DNA of 64,000 nucleotides. It comes from JAZKFT01 sp039925965. GTDB taxonomy: Bacteria > Bacteroidota > Bacteroidia > Chitinophagales > Chitinophagaceae. This document shows positions 52,249 to 61,280 of the stretch, in pieces (position 1 is the first letter of the stretch; each line of letters starts with the position of its first letter). Made by a program: the position numbers and the translations under genes. Below the pieces are notes generated by a model. The model saw nothing but the letters and a program-made list of their open reading frames with translations. It was not told the origin of the DNA and searched no databases. The DNA lies in contig JBDSXW010000010.1 in the NCBI GenBank assembly GCA_039925965.1, positions 1 to 64,000 of the forward strand. The letters are read 5' to 3'.

Positions 52249-52734
52249 ATGAACAAAGCGTATATTCTTACCGGCGGCAATACAGGCAACCGGCTGCAAC
52301 ATCTGTCTGATGCGGCTACAGCCGTCGCAAGAGAATGTGGCCCTGTACTGGAACAATCGTCTATCTATCAAACAGCTGCCTGGGGTAACGAAGACCAACC
52401 CGATTTTCTCAACCAGGTCTTGTTGATAACAACCATGCTGCCCCCCGAAGCACTGTTGGAAAAACTGTTGGCCATCGAGCATCGCATGGGCCGGGTCAGG
52501 CATCTGCAAAACGATCCAAGAACGATTGATTTGGATATACTTTTTTACAACCACCTCATAACACACACGCCCAGCCTGCATCTTCCGCATCCGCGCCTGC
52601 ACCTGCGCCGGTTTGTGCTGGTGCCGCTAAACGAAATAGCACCAGAAATGGAACACGCGGTTTTGCACAAAAAAATCAGGCAGTTATTACAAGAATGTCC
52701 GGATACACTAAATGTGAAAAAGTTTTCCTTGTAA
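52249..52734 (+). CDS. folK: HPPK: 6-hydroxymethyl-dihydropterin pyrophosphokinase
   Basis: 161 residues. AYILTGGNTGNRLQHL at the start, YQTAAWGNEDQPDFLNQVLLITT, and the signature RHLQNDPRTIDLDILFYN with the Mg-binding DLD, followed by HPRLHLRRFVLVPLNEIAP. It transfers pyrophosphate from ATP to the pterin in folate synthesis. A -7-like CATTTTTG at 52234-52241 lies only 7 nt before the ATG, so the mRNA may have little or no leader. It is followed by the deoxynucleoside kinase gene. Confidence 0.95.
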   Translation: MNKAYILTGGNTGNRLQHLSDAATAVARECGPVLEQSSIYQTAAWGNEDQPDFLNQVLLITTMLPPEALLEKLLAIEHRMGRVRHLQNDPRTIDLDILFYNHLITHTPSLHLPHPRLHLRRFVLVPLNEIAPEMEHAVLHKKIRQLLQECPDTLNVKKFSL

Positions 52735-52806
52735 TGCCTTTTCGAACCCCCATTTTTGAATGCCGGAAATCGTCAGCCGATTGACTATTTGCCGGTCGTC
52801 AATTCA

Positions 52807-53439
52807 ATGAATTATCACTTTATCACTATTGAGGGGAATATTGGTGCAGGTAAAACTACTCTGGCCCATTTGCTGAGCAAACAACTGAATGCGCGGCTGG
52901 TGCTGGAAGAATTTGCCGATAATCCTTTTTTGTCCAAATTCTACGAAAACCCTGCCCAGTATGCGTTCCCGGTCGAGTTGTTTTTTATGGCGGAGCGTTA
53001 TAAGCAACTGAAAGACCTGCTTCATACCAAGGACTTGTTTCAAAGTATCACAGTATCTGATTATCTCTTTACGAAGTGCCTGCTATTTGCCAAAGTAAAT
53101 TTATCAGAAGAAGAGTTCAGGCTCTATCAAAAACTGTTTGATATTATTCACCAACAGGTGCTGAAGCCCGACCTGCTGATTTACCTGCACGCGCCTGTGC
53201 AAAAGCTGCAGCAAAATATCCGGAAACGCAACCGTAGTTACGAGCAGGAGATCACTGATGACTACCTGTTCAGTATCCAGGAAACTTATACCAGCTATAT
53301 CAAGCAGCACAATATAAACACGTTGTTTATTGACGCGTCCAATGCAGATTTTCTAAGCAATCCCCATCATGTAAAAACCATTCTTGAAGCACTGGAGCAC
53401 GATTATGAAGGCGGGCAGCATTACCTGACATTGCCGTAG
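52807..53439 (+). CDS. Deoxynucleoside kinase
   Basis: 210 residues from the ATG at 52807, chosen because MNYHFITIEGNIGAGKTTLAHLL is the conserved start; an upstream frame lacks an ATG. P-loop GNIGAGKTT, the base-binding EEFADNPFL and FFMAERYKQL, ITVSDYLFTKCLLFAK with a DRS-like position occupied by DYL, and the lid region RKRNRSYEQEI. It phosphorylates deoxynucleosides for salvage. It lies 72 nt after folK and probably in the same transcript. Confidence 0.9.
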   Translation: MNYHFITIEGNIGAGKTTLAHLLSKQLNARLVLEEFADNPFLSKFYENPAQYAFPVELFFMAERYKQLKDLLHTKDLFQSITVSDYLFTKCLLFAKVNLSEEEFRLYQKLFDIIHQQVLKPDLLIYLHAPVQKLQQNIRKRNRSYEQEITDDYLFSIQETYTSYIKQHNINTLFIDASNADFLSNPHHVKTILEALEHDYEGGQHYLTLP

Positions 53440-53586
53440 GGTGATCTTGTTGGCCACGAACGCCTTGCATCATTTACTGGTGGCAATGGAATCATCTATC
53501 AAACGATTTTTAAATACCCCATCCGGATTTTCTTCCATCGAAAGCAACCTGGATCCTTGAACCTTGTATTATAATACATTCGCAGG

Positions 53587-54579
53587 ATGAAGATCCTGAT
53601 CATCCGCTTTTCTTCAATTGGCGATATTGTGCTTACAACCCCCGTTGTTCGTTGCCTGGCGAGGCAGGTGGCCGGTGCTGATATCCATTTTTTGACCAAG
53701 TATGAATACCGGCATATTGTAGCACCCAATCCATATATTAAAAAAGTGTATTTGCTGAAAGACAATTGGGAAGCATTGATTGAGGAACTGGAGGGGGAAC
53801 GCTATGATTATGTAATTGACCTGCATAAAAACCTGCGTACAGCAAAAATAAAAAAGGCGCTGAAAAAGGCGGATTGTTTTTCCTACCAAAAACTGAACTG
53901 GCAAAAATGGCTGCTTACGAACCTGAAGATTAACCAGCTGCCGCCAGTTCATATTGTGGACAGGTATCTGGATACCGTTAAAAAACTGGGGGTAGTAAAC
54001 GATAACCAGGGTCTTGACTATTTTATACCCGAAAAGGAAGTAGTTAAAGAAAGTGATATTCCCATGAGCCACCAGGCCGGGTTTATAGGCCTCGTAATTG
54101 GCGCATCCTACGCTACCAAGAAATTGCCCACTCAAAAACTTATAGCGCTTTGCACACTGATTCATCACCCGATTATCCTTATGGGCGGACCAGAAGATCG
54201 GCAAACAGGGGATGCGATTGCCTCAGTAGATCCGCATAAAATCTACAATGCCTCGGGGAAATTTACGTTGAACGAAAGTGCCGACCTGGTAAGACGGTCC
54301 AAACTCGTCATCAGCCACGATACAGGCCTGATGCATATCGCGGCTGCTTTTAAAAAACCGGTAATCTCCATCTGGGGTAATACTGTTCCGGCTTTTGGAA
54401 TGACACCCTATTATGGCAAATATGAAATAAGGTCAGCGATATTTGAAGTGGAGCACCTTAGTTGCCGGCCCTGTAGTAAGTTGGGTTATCAAAAATGTCC
54501 GAAGGGGCATTTTAAGTGCATGAACAATATTAGCCTGGAGGCCGTTGCTGCTACAGTGGAAACATTTTTAAGTAAATGA
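53587..54579 (+). CDS. Family 9 glycosyltransferase (heptosyltransferase-like)
   Basis: 330 residues. MKILIIRFSSIGDIVLTTPVVRCL is the standard start of GT9 enzymes; YDYVIDLHKNLRTAKI and the donor-binding region KLVISHDTGLMHIAAAFKKPVISIWGN follow. The closing CRPCSKLGYQKCPKGHFKCM has four Cys, typical of the Bacteroidota branch. It is predicted to add heptose or a related sugar to the LPS core in the cytoplasm. It stands 147 nt after the kinase gene on the same strand. Confidence 0.93.
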   Translation: MKILIIRFSSIGDIVLTTPVVRCLARQVAGADIHFLTKYEYRHIVAPNPYIKKVYLLKDNWEALIEELEGERYDYVIDLHKNLRTAKIKKALKKADCFSYQKLNWQKWLLTNLKINQLPPVHIVDRYLDTVKKLGVVNDNQGLDYFIPEKEVVKESDIPMSHQAGFIGLVIGASYATKKLPTQKLIALCTLIHHPIILMGGPEDRQTGDAIASVDPHKIYNASGKFTLNESADLVRRSKLVISHDTGLMHIAAAFKKPVISIWGNTVPAFGMTPYYGKYEIRSAIFEVEHLSCRPCSKLGYQKCPKGHFKCMNNISLEAVAATVETFLSK

Positions 54580-54650
54580 GGATACGGGTTCACTCACCGG
54601 AACCGGTGTTTTTGTAATTTTTTTTTATCTTACCCGCACAATCTCACATT

Positions 54651-56003
54651 ATGAAACCCATCAAATGGTCTTTAATTTTATTGGTGCTTTGCACAGTTGC
54701 GAATGCCCAAAAAACCGTAACCCTTTATTCTGCCTGTGAAATGGGCGGTAAAAGCAGCCAGCTCGGTCCCGGTGATTATACCAGGTTCCGCACAGGCATT
54801 AACAATGATGACCTGTCATCCATCGTGATTCCCGCCGGGATGAAGGCCATTCTTTTTGAGGATGATAATTTTAATGGTACCAGCTATGAATTATTGCAAA
54901 CCACCAATTGTATCGGTGCCGGCTGGAATAAGCGAATGACCTCTATTAAGATAAGAGAGGTAAATGATAACGGTGGCAAACCCATACCAGTTGCGCCCAG
55001 GCTCAATTACGGCCAGGTAGGTATTTATAGCGAATGTTTTTACGAGGGGCGTAGTAAAGTATTAACGCCGGGTAACTATACCCGTTTTCAACATGGATTA
55101 AATAACGATGATCTTTGTTCGCTTGTGATACCGAACGGGATGACTGTTCGATTATTTGCGGACGATAATTTCAATGGCAGGGCAATCACATTGAGCCGCA
55201 CGGTATCATGCCTGCTGGACGAGAATTTTAACCGGGAAATGACTTCTATGCAGGTGTATTATACCGGCTCCGGACCGATCGTTTCTAACAACGGAACAAA
55301 TAATGGCTATAATAATAACAGCGGCTATAATGGGAATAGTGGCAACAACGCCAATGCTGCCGCAGTGGTTATTTACGAGGACTGCAATTACCAGGGTCGC
55401 AACCAGTCATTAGTGGCGGGCGACTACCTCAGTTCACAAATAACGCTCGGTCCAAACGCCATTTCGTCTATCCGGGTCGCCCCTGGATTTGGGATCAAAG
55501 TGTACCGGCAGAATAATTACCAGGGCAACAATACCGATTTTACATCCGACCAAAACTGCCTGGGCTCCCTGTTCAATAATGCCATCCAGTCATTAAGCAT
55601 TTACGCTATCAGTGGTTCAAATGGAAACAACAATGGGTATAATAACAGCGGCAACAACAATGGCGGTGGATTTAATAACAACAGTACTAACACCGTCACA
55701 AATACCAACCAGTCAACCAATAGTTTCTCCACCCGTGCCATTACGGTATATTCCGATGGCCGATACAAGGGTGTGAGCATGATACTAAGTCCGGGCCAGT
55801 ATGACGGTACCAAGTTGGCAGCCGGGGTAGGAGAGCGGTCGATTTCCTCAATGGTGGTACCCAATGGTTACCGTGCCAAAGTGTTTTCGGGCCCAAACTT
55901 TGACGGAGAAACCGCTACCATTTCGGCTACTATTTTTAATATGGGCAGTGGCAACAGCTGGAACGATAAGATTGGGTCCATTATAGTAGAAAAAACCTAT
56001 TAG
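54651..56003 (+). CDS. Exported protein with four beta/gamma-crystallin-like modules
   Basis: 450 residues with a signal peptide (1-19, ending ANAQ). Four similar modules of about 80-90 residues lie at about 22-105, 120-205, 238-320 and 362-450, each with a Greek-key pattern (TLYSACEMGGKSSQLGPGDY, ILFEDDNFNGTSYEL). The calcium motif of the fold, (N/D)(N/D)xx(S/T)S, is intact in the first (NDDLSS), altered to Cys in the second (NDDLCS), and weaker in the third and fourth (AISS, SISS). Modules 2-3 and 3-4 are joined by Asn/Gly-rich linkers. Probably an extracellular or periplasmic calcium-binding protein. Its stop overlaps the stop of the convergent VOC gene. Confidence 0.85.
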   Translation: MKPIKWSLILLVLCTVANAQKTVTLYSACEMGGKSSQLGPGDYTRFRTGINNDDLSSIVIPAGMKAILFEDDNFNGTSYELLQTTNCIGAGWNKRMTSIKIREVNDNGGKPIPVAPRLNYGQVGIYSECFYEGRSKVLTPGNYTRFQHGLNNDDLCSLVIPNGMTVRLFADDNFNGRAITLSRTVSCLLDENFNREMTSMQVYYTGSGPIVSNNGTNNGYNNNSGYNGNSGNNANAAAVVIYEDCNYQGRNQSLVAGDYLSSQITLGPNAISSIRVAPGFGIKVYRQNNYQGNNTDFTSDQNCLGSLFNNAIQSLSIYAISGSNGNNNGYNNSGNNNGGGFNNNSTNTVTNTNQSTNSFSTRAITVYSDGRYKGVSMILSPGQYDGTKLAAGVGERSISSMVVPNGYRAKVFSGPNFDGETATISATIFNMGSGNSWNDKIGSIIVEKTY

Positions 56004-56389
56004 GGTGCAACCGTTTCAGCCGGAGGAGTATTGATCCACCACTGGTTATTCCATTCGTCTTCAAAGCCAAACCCACGGCCATAGGGACGGTCTTCGAGCG
56101 GAGTTAGGATATTATAGCCCCCAGCCACCGCCTTTTCATGAATGGTATCGGCGTCACTGAGGTATAAAAACATACCTGCCGATCTGGGCGGATAGGTATC
56201 AGTCGCGTCACAAAACATGATCACCGCCTGCTCTATTTGCAGCTCGGCATGCATGATCACACCTTGTTCACGTAGGGTTTCGTGGCGCATGGAAGCGCCT
56301 AAAATGGCTTTCGCGAAATCGATAAATTTCGTGGCGTCTTTTACAATGAGATAGGGCATTACTGGCAGGTAGCCTTCGGGGATTTTCAT
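56000..56389 (-). CDS. VOC-superfamily (glyoxalase-fold) protein
   Basis: 129 residues with two paired beta-alpha-beta-beta-beta modules: YLPVMPYLIVKDATKFIDFAKAILGA and MFLYLSDADTIHEKAVAGGYNILTPLEDRPYGRGFGFEDEWNNQWWIN. It belongs to the PhnB-like group of VOC proteins. No specific reaction can be assigned. Its stop codon overlaps by 4 bp the stop of the crystallin-like gene on the other strand. Confidence 0.88.
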   Translation of the reverse strand: MKIPEGYLPVMPYLIVKDATKFIDFAKAILGASMRHETLREQGVIMHAELQIEQAVIMFCDATDTYPPRSAGMFLYLSDADTIHEKAVAGGYNILTPLEDRPYGRGFGFEDEWNNQWWINTPPAETVAP

Positions 56390-56578
56390 GATAGCGTTGT
56401 TTTTAGATTATTTAAGCCTCCCTGCCCTCTCCCCCAAATAATCGGGATAGGCGACGGAGGGTTCTGCAACCGAGCTCATTTTCGTAAAGTTGCTTTATTG
56501 CCGCTAGGGCCTTCACTTTTGACGGTTTTTAGATAGCCTGTTCATAAGCATCCTCTACTCCGGTTTTTTTGGCTCAGC

Positions 56579-58069
56579 TTACCCCCCAAAAAACAAATAC
56601 CCAAGCAATATCGCCGTGATAATACCTACAAAATCGGCCAGTAGCATGGCGCCTACGGCATAGCGGGTATTTTTTACGGAGACGGCACCGAAATAAACGG
56701 CGATGACATAAAACGTAGTGTCGCTGCTGCCGTTTAGAATGCAACTAAGCTTGCCGGCAAATGAATCGGCGCCAAATGTTTTCATCGTGTCCACCATCAT
56801 GCCTCGGGCGCCGCCGCCACTAAAAGGCTTGATGATCGCCGTCGGTAATCCGTCAACAAAACGCGTGTCTGCACCCATAGCGGCAAACAGGTGTTTGAAG
56901 CCGTTGATTAATACATCGAAGGCCCCGCTATTGCGCAGCATACTGATGGCAACCAGCATGCCCACGAGATAGGGAATAATGCGCACCGCCGTTTCAAACC
57001 CACCCTTGGCGCCCTGGATAAATGCGTCGAATACATCAATCTTTTTGTACAGGCCGCCGAGGATGATCAGCAGGAAGATTAACAGGATCAGGCCATTGCT
57101 AAGAATGCCGGAGAAAGCCTGTACATGATCGCTGTTAAGTGACTTGATATAGAGCACCAGTGCGGCGATGATGGCGGAGATACCGCCTACCCAGGCCAGT
57201 ATGACCGGTTGAAAAATATTGATCTTTTGCTTGAACGAAACGATAAACATGGCAGCCAGTGTAGCTACGAAAGTGGCGATCATGCAGGGGACAAAAATGT
57301 CGGTGGGATTGGCAGCTTTGGTACTGGCTCTGAGTGCAATAATGCTTACCGGAATCAATGTAAGCCCCGATGCATGGAGGCAGAGAAACATGATTTGGGA
57401 ATTGCTGGCCCGGTCCTTATTGGGGTTGAGTTCCTGCAGGCTTTCCATGGCTTTGATACCAAACGGGGTGGCGGCATTATCGAGCCCGAGCAGGTTGGCG
57501 CTAAAATTCATCATCATATGTCCCATCGCCGGGTGACCCTTGGGCAGGTCGGGGAAGATCTTAGAAAAGAAGGGCGCGATGATGCGTGACAGCAAGTTGA
57601 TACCACCAGCCTTTTCCGCGATGCCCATAAAACCCATAAACAGGGCCATGATACCGATCAGGCCAATGCAGATATTTACAGCCACTTTGCAGGTTTCGAT
57701 AATACCATCCACTGGTTTCTGCAGTCGATTGAGTACCTGGTTATAGGTGAACACCCGCAAGGCCGGATTGTCCTTCTTTAGCTTCGCGACCGAATCTGAA
57801 AAAGGGTTATCTGTAATAATGGTGTTCCATTCGTCGGCCTTGTCACTTTTTTTATAGGCGAACGATTTTACGGTTTTTGCAAAACTATCTGTGCTCGCAA
57901 AGCTGGTGCCATTTGGCGTTCCCACGGTGGTGTAAGTGTACACATCATCAGCCTTACCCGTAACCATACGGCTGAAAATATCACTTTGCCCATCAGTAAC
58001 AATGCAGCGGATCCCCGCCATAAGAATAGCGATAATAATAAACCCCGACCAGATTCTCGTTAATGCCAT
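56579..58069 (-). CDS. Fused SpmA-SpmB nucleoside-recognition-domain membrane protein
   Basis: 496 residues. The N-terminal half corresponds to SpmA (MALTRIWSGFIIIAILMAG; GHPAMGHMMMNFSANLLGLDNAATPFGIKAME) and the C-terminal half (about 310-496) to SpmB (GAKGGFETAVRIIPYLVGMLVAISMLRNSGAFD; FSGGGARGMMVDTM; NGSSDTTFYVIAVYFGAVSVKNTRYAVGAMLLADFVG). About ten membrane helices. In Bacillus the separate proteins act in spore maturation; in non-sporulating Bacteroidota the fusion is common and its substrate is unknown, possibly a nucleoside-related transporter. A single gene. Confidence 0.92.
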   Translation of the reverse strand: MALTRIWSGFIIIAILMAGIRCIVTDGQSDIFSRMVTGKADDVYTYTTVGTPNGTSFASTDSFAKTVKSFAYKKSDKADEWNTIITDNPFSDSVAKLKKDNPALRVFTYNQVLNRLQKPVDGIIETCKVAVNICIGLIGIMALFMGFMGIAEKAGGINLLSRIIAPFFSKIFPDLPKGHPAMGHMMMNFSANLLGLDNAATPFGIKAMESLQELNPNKDRASNSQIMFLCLHASGLTLIPVSIIALRASTKAANPTDIFVPCMIATFVATLAAMFIVSFKQKINIFQPVILAWVGGISAIIAALVLYIKSLNSDHVQAFSGILSNGLILLIFLLIILGGLYKKIDVFDAFIQGAKGGFETAVRIIPYLVGMLVAISMLRNSGAFDVLINGFKHLFAAMGADTRFVDGLPTAIIKPFSGGGARGMMVDTMKTFGADSFAGKLSCILNGSSDTTFYVIAVYFGAVSVKNTRYAVGAMLLADFVGIITAILLGYLFFGG

Positions 58070-58322
58070 AGCGGTGATTTGATAAGCCCCGGGTAGCAGG
58101 GCAGGCTAAAGTAGGCAATAAGCGTTTTAGAAAATAAAAAAATGAAAAGGCTTGCGATAAGTGCAACCGATGTTGGTAAAGCCCACTGGCACGACCTCCT
58201 AAAACCTTTAAAGGCGCGGCTCACCGGCGTTTCTTTTTTTGCTTATTTTTCTTTTATCTTCATCAGCCGGCGTTCTACCCGCCTAACAATACATTTTATT
58301 ATCATCCATTAAACAGAAAATT

Positions 58323-58694
58323 ATGAAATTAGGTGCCTTCTCAATAAGCCTTAGCGTGAAAGATATTCATGTCTCAAAGGCATTCTATGAAGCTCTTGGC
58401 TTTACGGTAACTGCCGGAAAATTAGAAAGTAACTACCTGATCATGAAAAATGAAGATTCCCTGGTAGGCCTCTTCCAGGGAATGTTTGAGAATAACATCA
58501 TCACTTTTAACCCCGGCTGGGACCAAAATGCCGGCGCCCTTGAATCTTTTGATGATGTGCGGGAAATTCAGTCCCAACTCAAAACCAGCGGTATCCTATT
58601 GGTAGCCCAGGCTGATGAAACTACCACCGGGCCTGCAAGTGTAATGCTCACCGATCCGGATGGGAATATGATTCTTATAGATCAGCATCGTTAA
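58323..58694 (+). CDS. VOC-superfamily (glyoxalase-fold) protein
   Basis: 123 residues: KLGAFSISLSVKDIHVSKAFYEALGFTV and a closing MLTDPDGNMILIDQHR are the paired modules of the fold. Unlike the gene at 56000 it is of the lactoylglutathione-lyase-like type. Substrate unknown. A single gene. Confidence 0.9.
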   Translation: MKLGAFSISLSVKDIHVSKAFYEALGFTVTAGKLESNYLIMKNEDSLVGLFQGMFENNIITFNPGWDQNAGALESFDDVREIQSQLKTSGILLVAQADETTTGPASVMLTDPDGNMILIDQHR

Positions 58695-59065
58695 GACCTA
58701 TTCTTTGCATTTCAGCAAATCGCCAGCACGGCAGCGGAACTACAAGTTTTTCCGGGTTTTAGCGACCGGGTTATTTTTTTTGGTCACCAGCATTCGTTTT
58801 TTATAGCGTCGACATTGGCGAGGCTCCGTTCGACAGTGATAAGTATGGCATCATTTTACATCAATACCAAAACCTTGAGACAGACTTAAATTGTCCGCCG
58901 GTAAAAGGGAATGAACCCATTACGACAAATTCTTTGTTTTGTAAATGTTCTTTTGCGGACCTTTTCATGCAGGTACGTTGATAGTCATTAAAATCGGCCA
59001 TTGATCGACAAATTTCTGCTGCTTTTTAATGGATTGGCTACATTAGACTTCCAAAACAATGACGC
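58695..59065. other. 371-bp gap, nothing recognised
   Basis: Between two plus-strand genes. I see no frame with coding character, no clear terminator and no repeat. Confidence 0.4.
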
Positions 59066-60289
59066 ATGAAAAAGTTAGGACTGGCGGCTACACTATTGAT
59101 GGTAATGAATTTTTTGTTAGCCCAGTATGTAAACGACAACAAACTGTTTCGCACCGTTAGCTGGCAACAACTTTGCAAAGAGATACAGGCTAAAGAAAGC
59201 TATATGCTGCTGGATGTCCGCTCTCCGGGAGAATTCAGCGATACTTCTGAGTCGGAAAATTACAATATGGGCCACCTGAAAGGCGCTATCAATATACCCC
59301 TTAATCAGCTGGGAGAAAGGCTGGGGGAACTCGAGCCCTACCATGGTAAAACCATTTACGTGTATTGCAGCCATAGCCAGCGCAGTCGCCGCGGTGCTAA
59401 ATTGTTGAGTGAAAAAGGATTTAAAAACGTGGTGAATGTGAATGGGGGCATGACGCAGCTCAACCTGGAGAAAAATAATAAGGTGCTTTGTGGTAAAAAT
59501 ATATACGAAACTAAGAATGCCTACCAGCTATTATCGCCAACAGATGTGTGCCGTATAATGGCGGAGGATAAAACCGTGCTGGTACTCGATATCCGGAACG
59601 ATTCCGTGTACAGAGGAATTTCTACAAATGAGAAATTAAATGCAAACGGACGGTTTAAGAAAACGCTTCATATCCCCGCTGACAGAATCTCTGCAAATAT
59701 GGGCGATATCGCAAAAGACCGGCAGATCATCGTCGTGGACGATTTTGGCGACGCGAGCCCGGCGGTAGCAAAAAGCTTGCTTTCAAACGGGTACAGGAAT
59801 GTAGGTATTCTTTTTAATGGCATGCAGATGTGGACCGACATGCCACTGAAAAGACTACCGTGTAAAGATGAATTGGTCTCCACCCGCGTGCCTTATGGCC
59901 TGTTGTCGGTAGAAGATTTAGGTGGCTGGATGAAAACAAATAAAGACGCCCTGGTAATAGACACCAGGAATACTGAGGAGTTCAGAAATAGTTCAAAGGA
60001 TAGCTGGCGGAATATCGGCAACATCGTTCGTGCGAAAAATTTCCCTGCAGCAGCTATTCAGGGAAAGATGGAAGAGCTGTTGCCCTTCAAAGACAAACCA
60101 ATACTGCTATATGGTTTGGGATCTTCACCTGAAGTGTTCGGGGTGGCTAAAATGCTTACTGACAGCGGATTTACACAGATCCAGGTGTTACTCAATGGCC
60201 TCTTTACGATCCGCTGGACAGCGGCCAACCTGGAAGGCTATAGCGACCTGAAGGCCCTGGTAACGAATGTGCCGGAAGAGAACTGGTAG
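59066..60289 (+). CDS. Exported triple-rhodanese protein
   Basis: 407 residues with a signal peptide (1-19, ending LLAQ). Three rhodanese-like domains: about 25-135 (YMLLDVRSPGEFSD), about 150-265 (VLVLDIRNDSVYRG) and about 285-400 (ALVIDTRNTEEFRN). Only the first has the active-site Cys (C101 in VYCSHSQRSRRG). The matching position is VDDFGDAS in the second and YGLGSSPE in the third, so both lack Cys and are probably binding or structural domains. It should act on sulfane sulfur in the periplasm. A single gene, followed by a short-word repeat. Confidence 0.88.
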   Translation: MKKLGLAATLLMVMNFLLAQYVNDNKLFRTVSWQQLCKEIQAKESYMLLDVRSPGEFSDTSESENYNMGHLKGAINIPLNQLGERLGELEPYHGKTIYVYCSHSQRSRRGAKLLSEKGFKNVVNVNGGMTQLNLEKNNKVLCGKNIYETKNAYQLLSPTDVCRIMAEDKTVLVLDIRNDSVYRGISTNEKLNANGRFKKTLHIPADRISANMGDIAKDRQIIVVDDFGDASPAVAKSLLSNGYRNVGILFNGMQMWTDMPLKRLPCKDELVSTRVPYGLLSVEDLGGWMKTNKDALVIDTRNTEEFRNSSKDSWRNIGNIVRAKNFPAAAIQGKMEELLPFKDKPILLYGLGSSPEVFGVAKMLTDSGFTQIQVLLNGLFTIRWTAANLEGYSDLKALVTNVPEENW

Positions 60290-60297
60290 TGAGCGGG

Positions 60298-60380
60298 TAG
60301 TAGATAGTAGATAATAGATAGTAGATAATAGATAGTAGATATTAGATAATAGATAGTAGATAATAGATTAATAGATAAAT
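60298..60380. repeat. TAGATAGTAGATAA word repeat
   Basis: About five imperfect copies of a 14-bp word made of TAGATA and GTAGATAA start eight bases after the rhodanese stop codon. Confidence 0.75.
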
Positions 60381-60707
60381 GCCATTAGGCAGGTGGTATA
60401 AAATTTTTTCTGCCTGGATGGGGTTAGTGGTTGGATGGGCGAATTCTTAGAATACCGGAACGTTGACAAACGTATTATTTAACGGCAGCAACGCCAATGG
60501 CGGAGTAGGGGAGGCCAACGCACGGAAGGGCTTTTAGAACACGCGTTGGCGAAACTATTTTTCGCTTAATGCGACTTAGGTTCCTTAATCCAAAAAAATC
60601 CCAGTGAGGTGAAAATACTATATCGTTCACAATGATCATTGCAACAGAACTCAGGAGGAGTGACAGTAGCGGAGGGTTTGACTTATGGATGAGATTCAGC
60701 AAGGCAC
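60381..60707. other. Gap with no gene seen
   Basis: About 330 bp up to the ndk terminator. The 75-codon minus frame at 60475-60702 has no ribosomal-protein-like or domain-like features and looks like chance. Confidence 0.35.
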
Positions 60708-60744
60708 AAAAAAACCTTCATTCCAATGGGATGAAGGTTTTTTT
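60708..60744 (-). terminator. Terminator of ndk
   Basis: CCTTCATTCC and GGGATGAAGG form a 10-bp stem with one G-T pair and an AAT loop. On the minus strand it is followed by seven T residues. It lies just after the ndk stop at 60763. Confidence 0.9.
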
Positions 60745-60762
60745 AAGTAGCGAAGTTGCTGC

Positions 60763-61176
60763 TTATCTTTCCAGCATGCTGAAGAAGAAGTCGCCTTCGA
60801 TCTTTGCATTTTCGTCGCTATCGCTGCCATGTACAGCGTTTTCGCCTACAGATGCGGCATATTTTTTACGGATCGTTCCCTCTGCTGCGTTAGCAGGGTT
60901 GGTAGCACCGATCAGGGTACGGAAATCTTCCACCGCATTATCTTTTTCCAGTATGGCTGCCACGATCGGAGCGCTGCTCATAAATTCAACGAGTTCGCCA
61001 TAGAAAGGACGTGCTGCGTGAACTGCATAAAACTCACCTGCTTTTTCTTTACTTAAATGGGTCATTTTCATAGCCACGATACGGTAGCCTGCGCCAATGA
61101 TCTGGTCTAAGATACCACCAGTATATCCTTTACCAAAGGCATCCGGCTTAATCATGGTAAATGTTCTGTTGCTCAT
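60763..61176 (-). CDS. ndk: Nucleoside diphosphate kinase
   Basis: 137 residues. MSNRTFTMIKPDAFGKGYTGGIL at the start, HAARPFYGELVEFMSSAPIVAAILEKDNAV, RTLIGATNPANAAEGTIRKKYA, and the active-site His in NAVHGSDSDENA. It exchanges phosphate between nucleoside tri- and diphosphates. Normal length. Single gene with its own terminator. Confidence 0.97.
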   Translation of the reverse strand: MSNRTFTMIKPDAFGKGYTGGILDQIIGAGYRIVAMKMTHLSKEKAGEFYAVHAARPFYGELVEFMSSAPIVAAILEKDNAVEDFRTLIGATNPANAAEGTIRKKYAASVGENAVHGSDSDENAKIEGDFFFSMLER

Positions 61177-61280
61177 ATTTGCTTGCTTTTTTTAACGCGG
61201 CAAATGTAGGGTTTTGAGCCAATAAAACATCTGGCACAGCGGCATGCGATTGTGGACCGTCCCACTTTCCGTTGCAAATG

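Noticed and set aside
60475..60702. 75-codon minus-strand ORF before the ndk terminator
   Set aside because: No signal peptide, domain or promoter context; looks like a chance frame in a gap.
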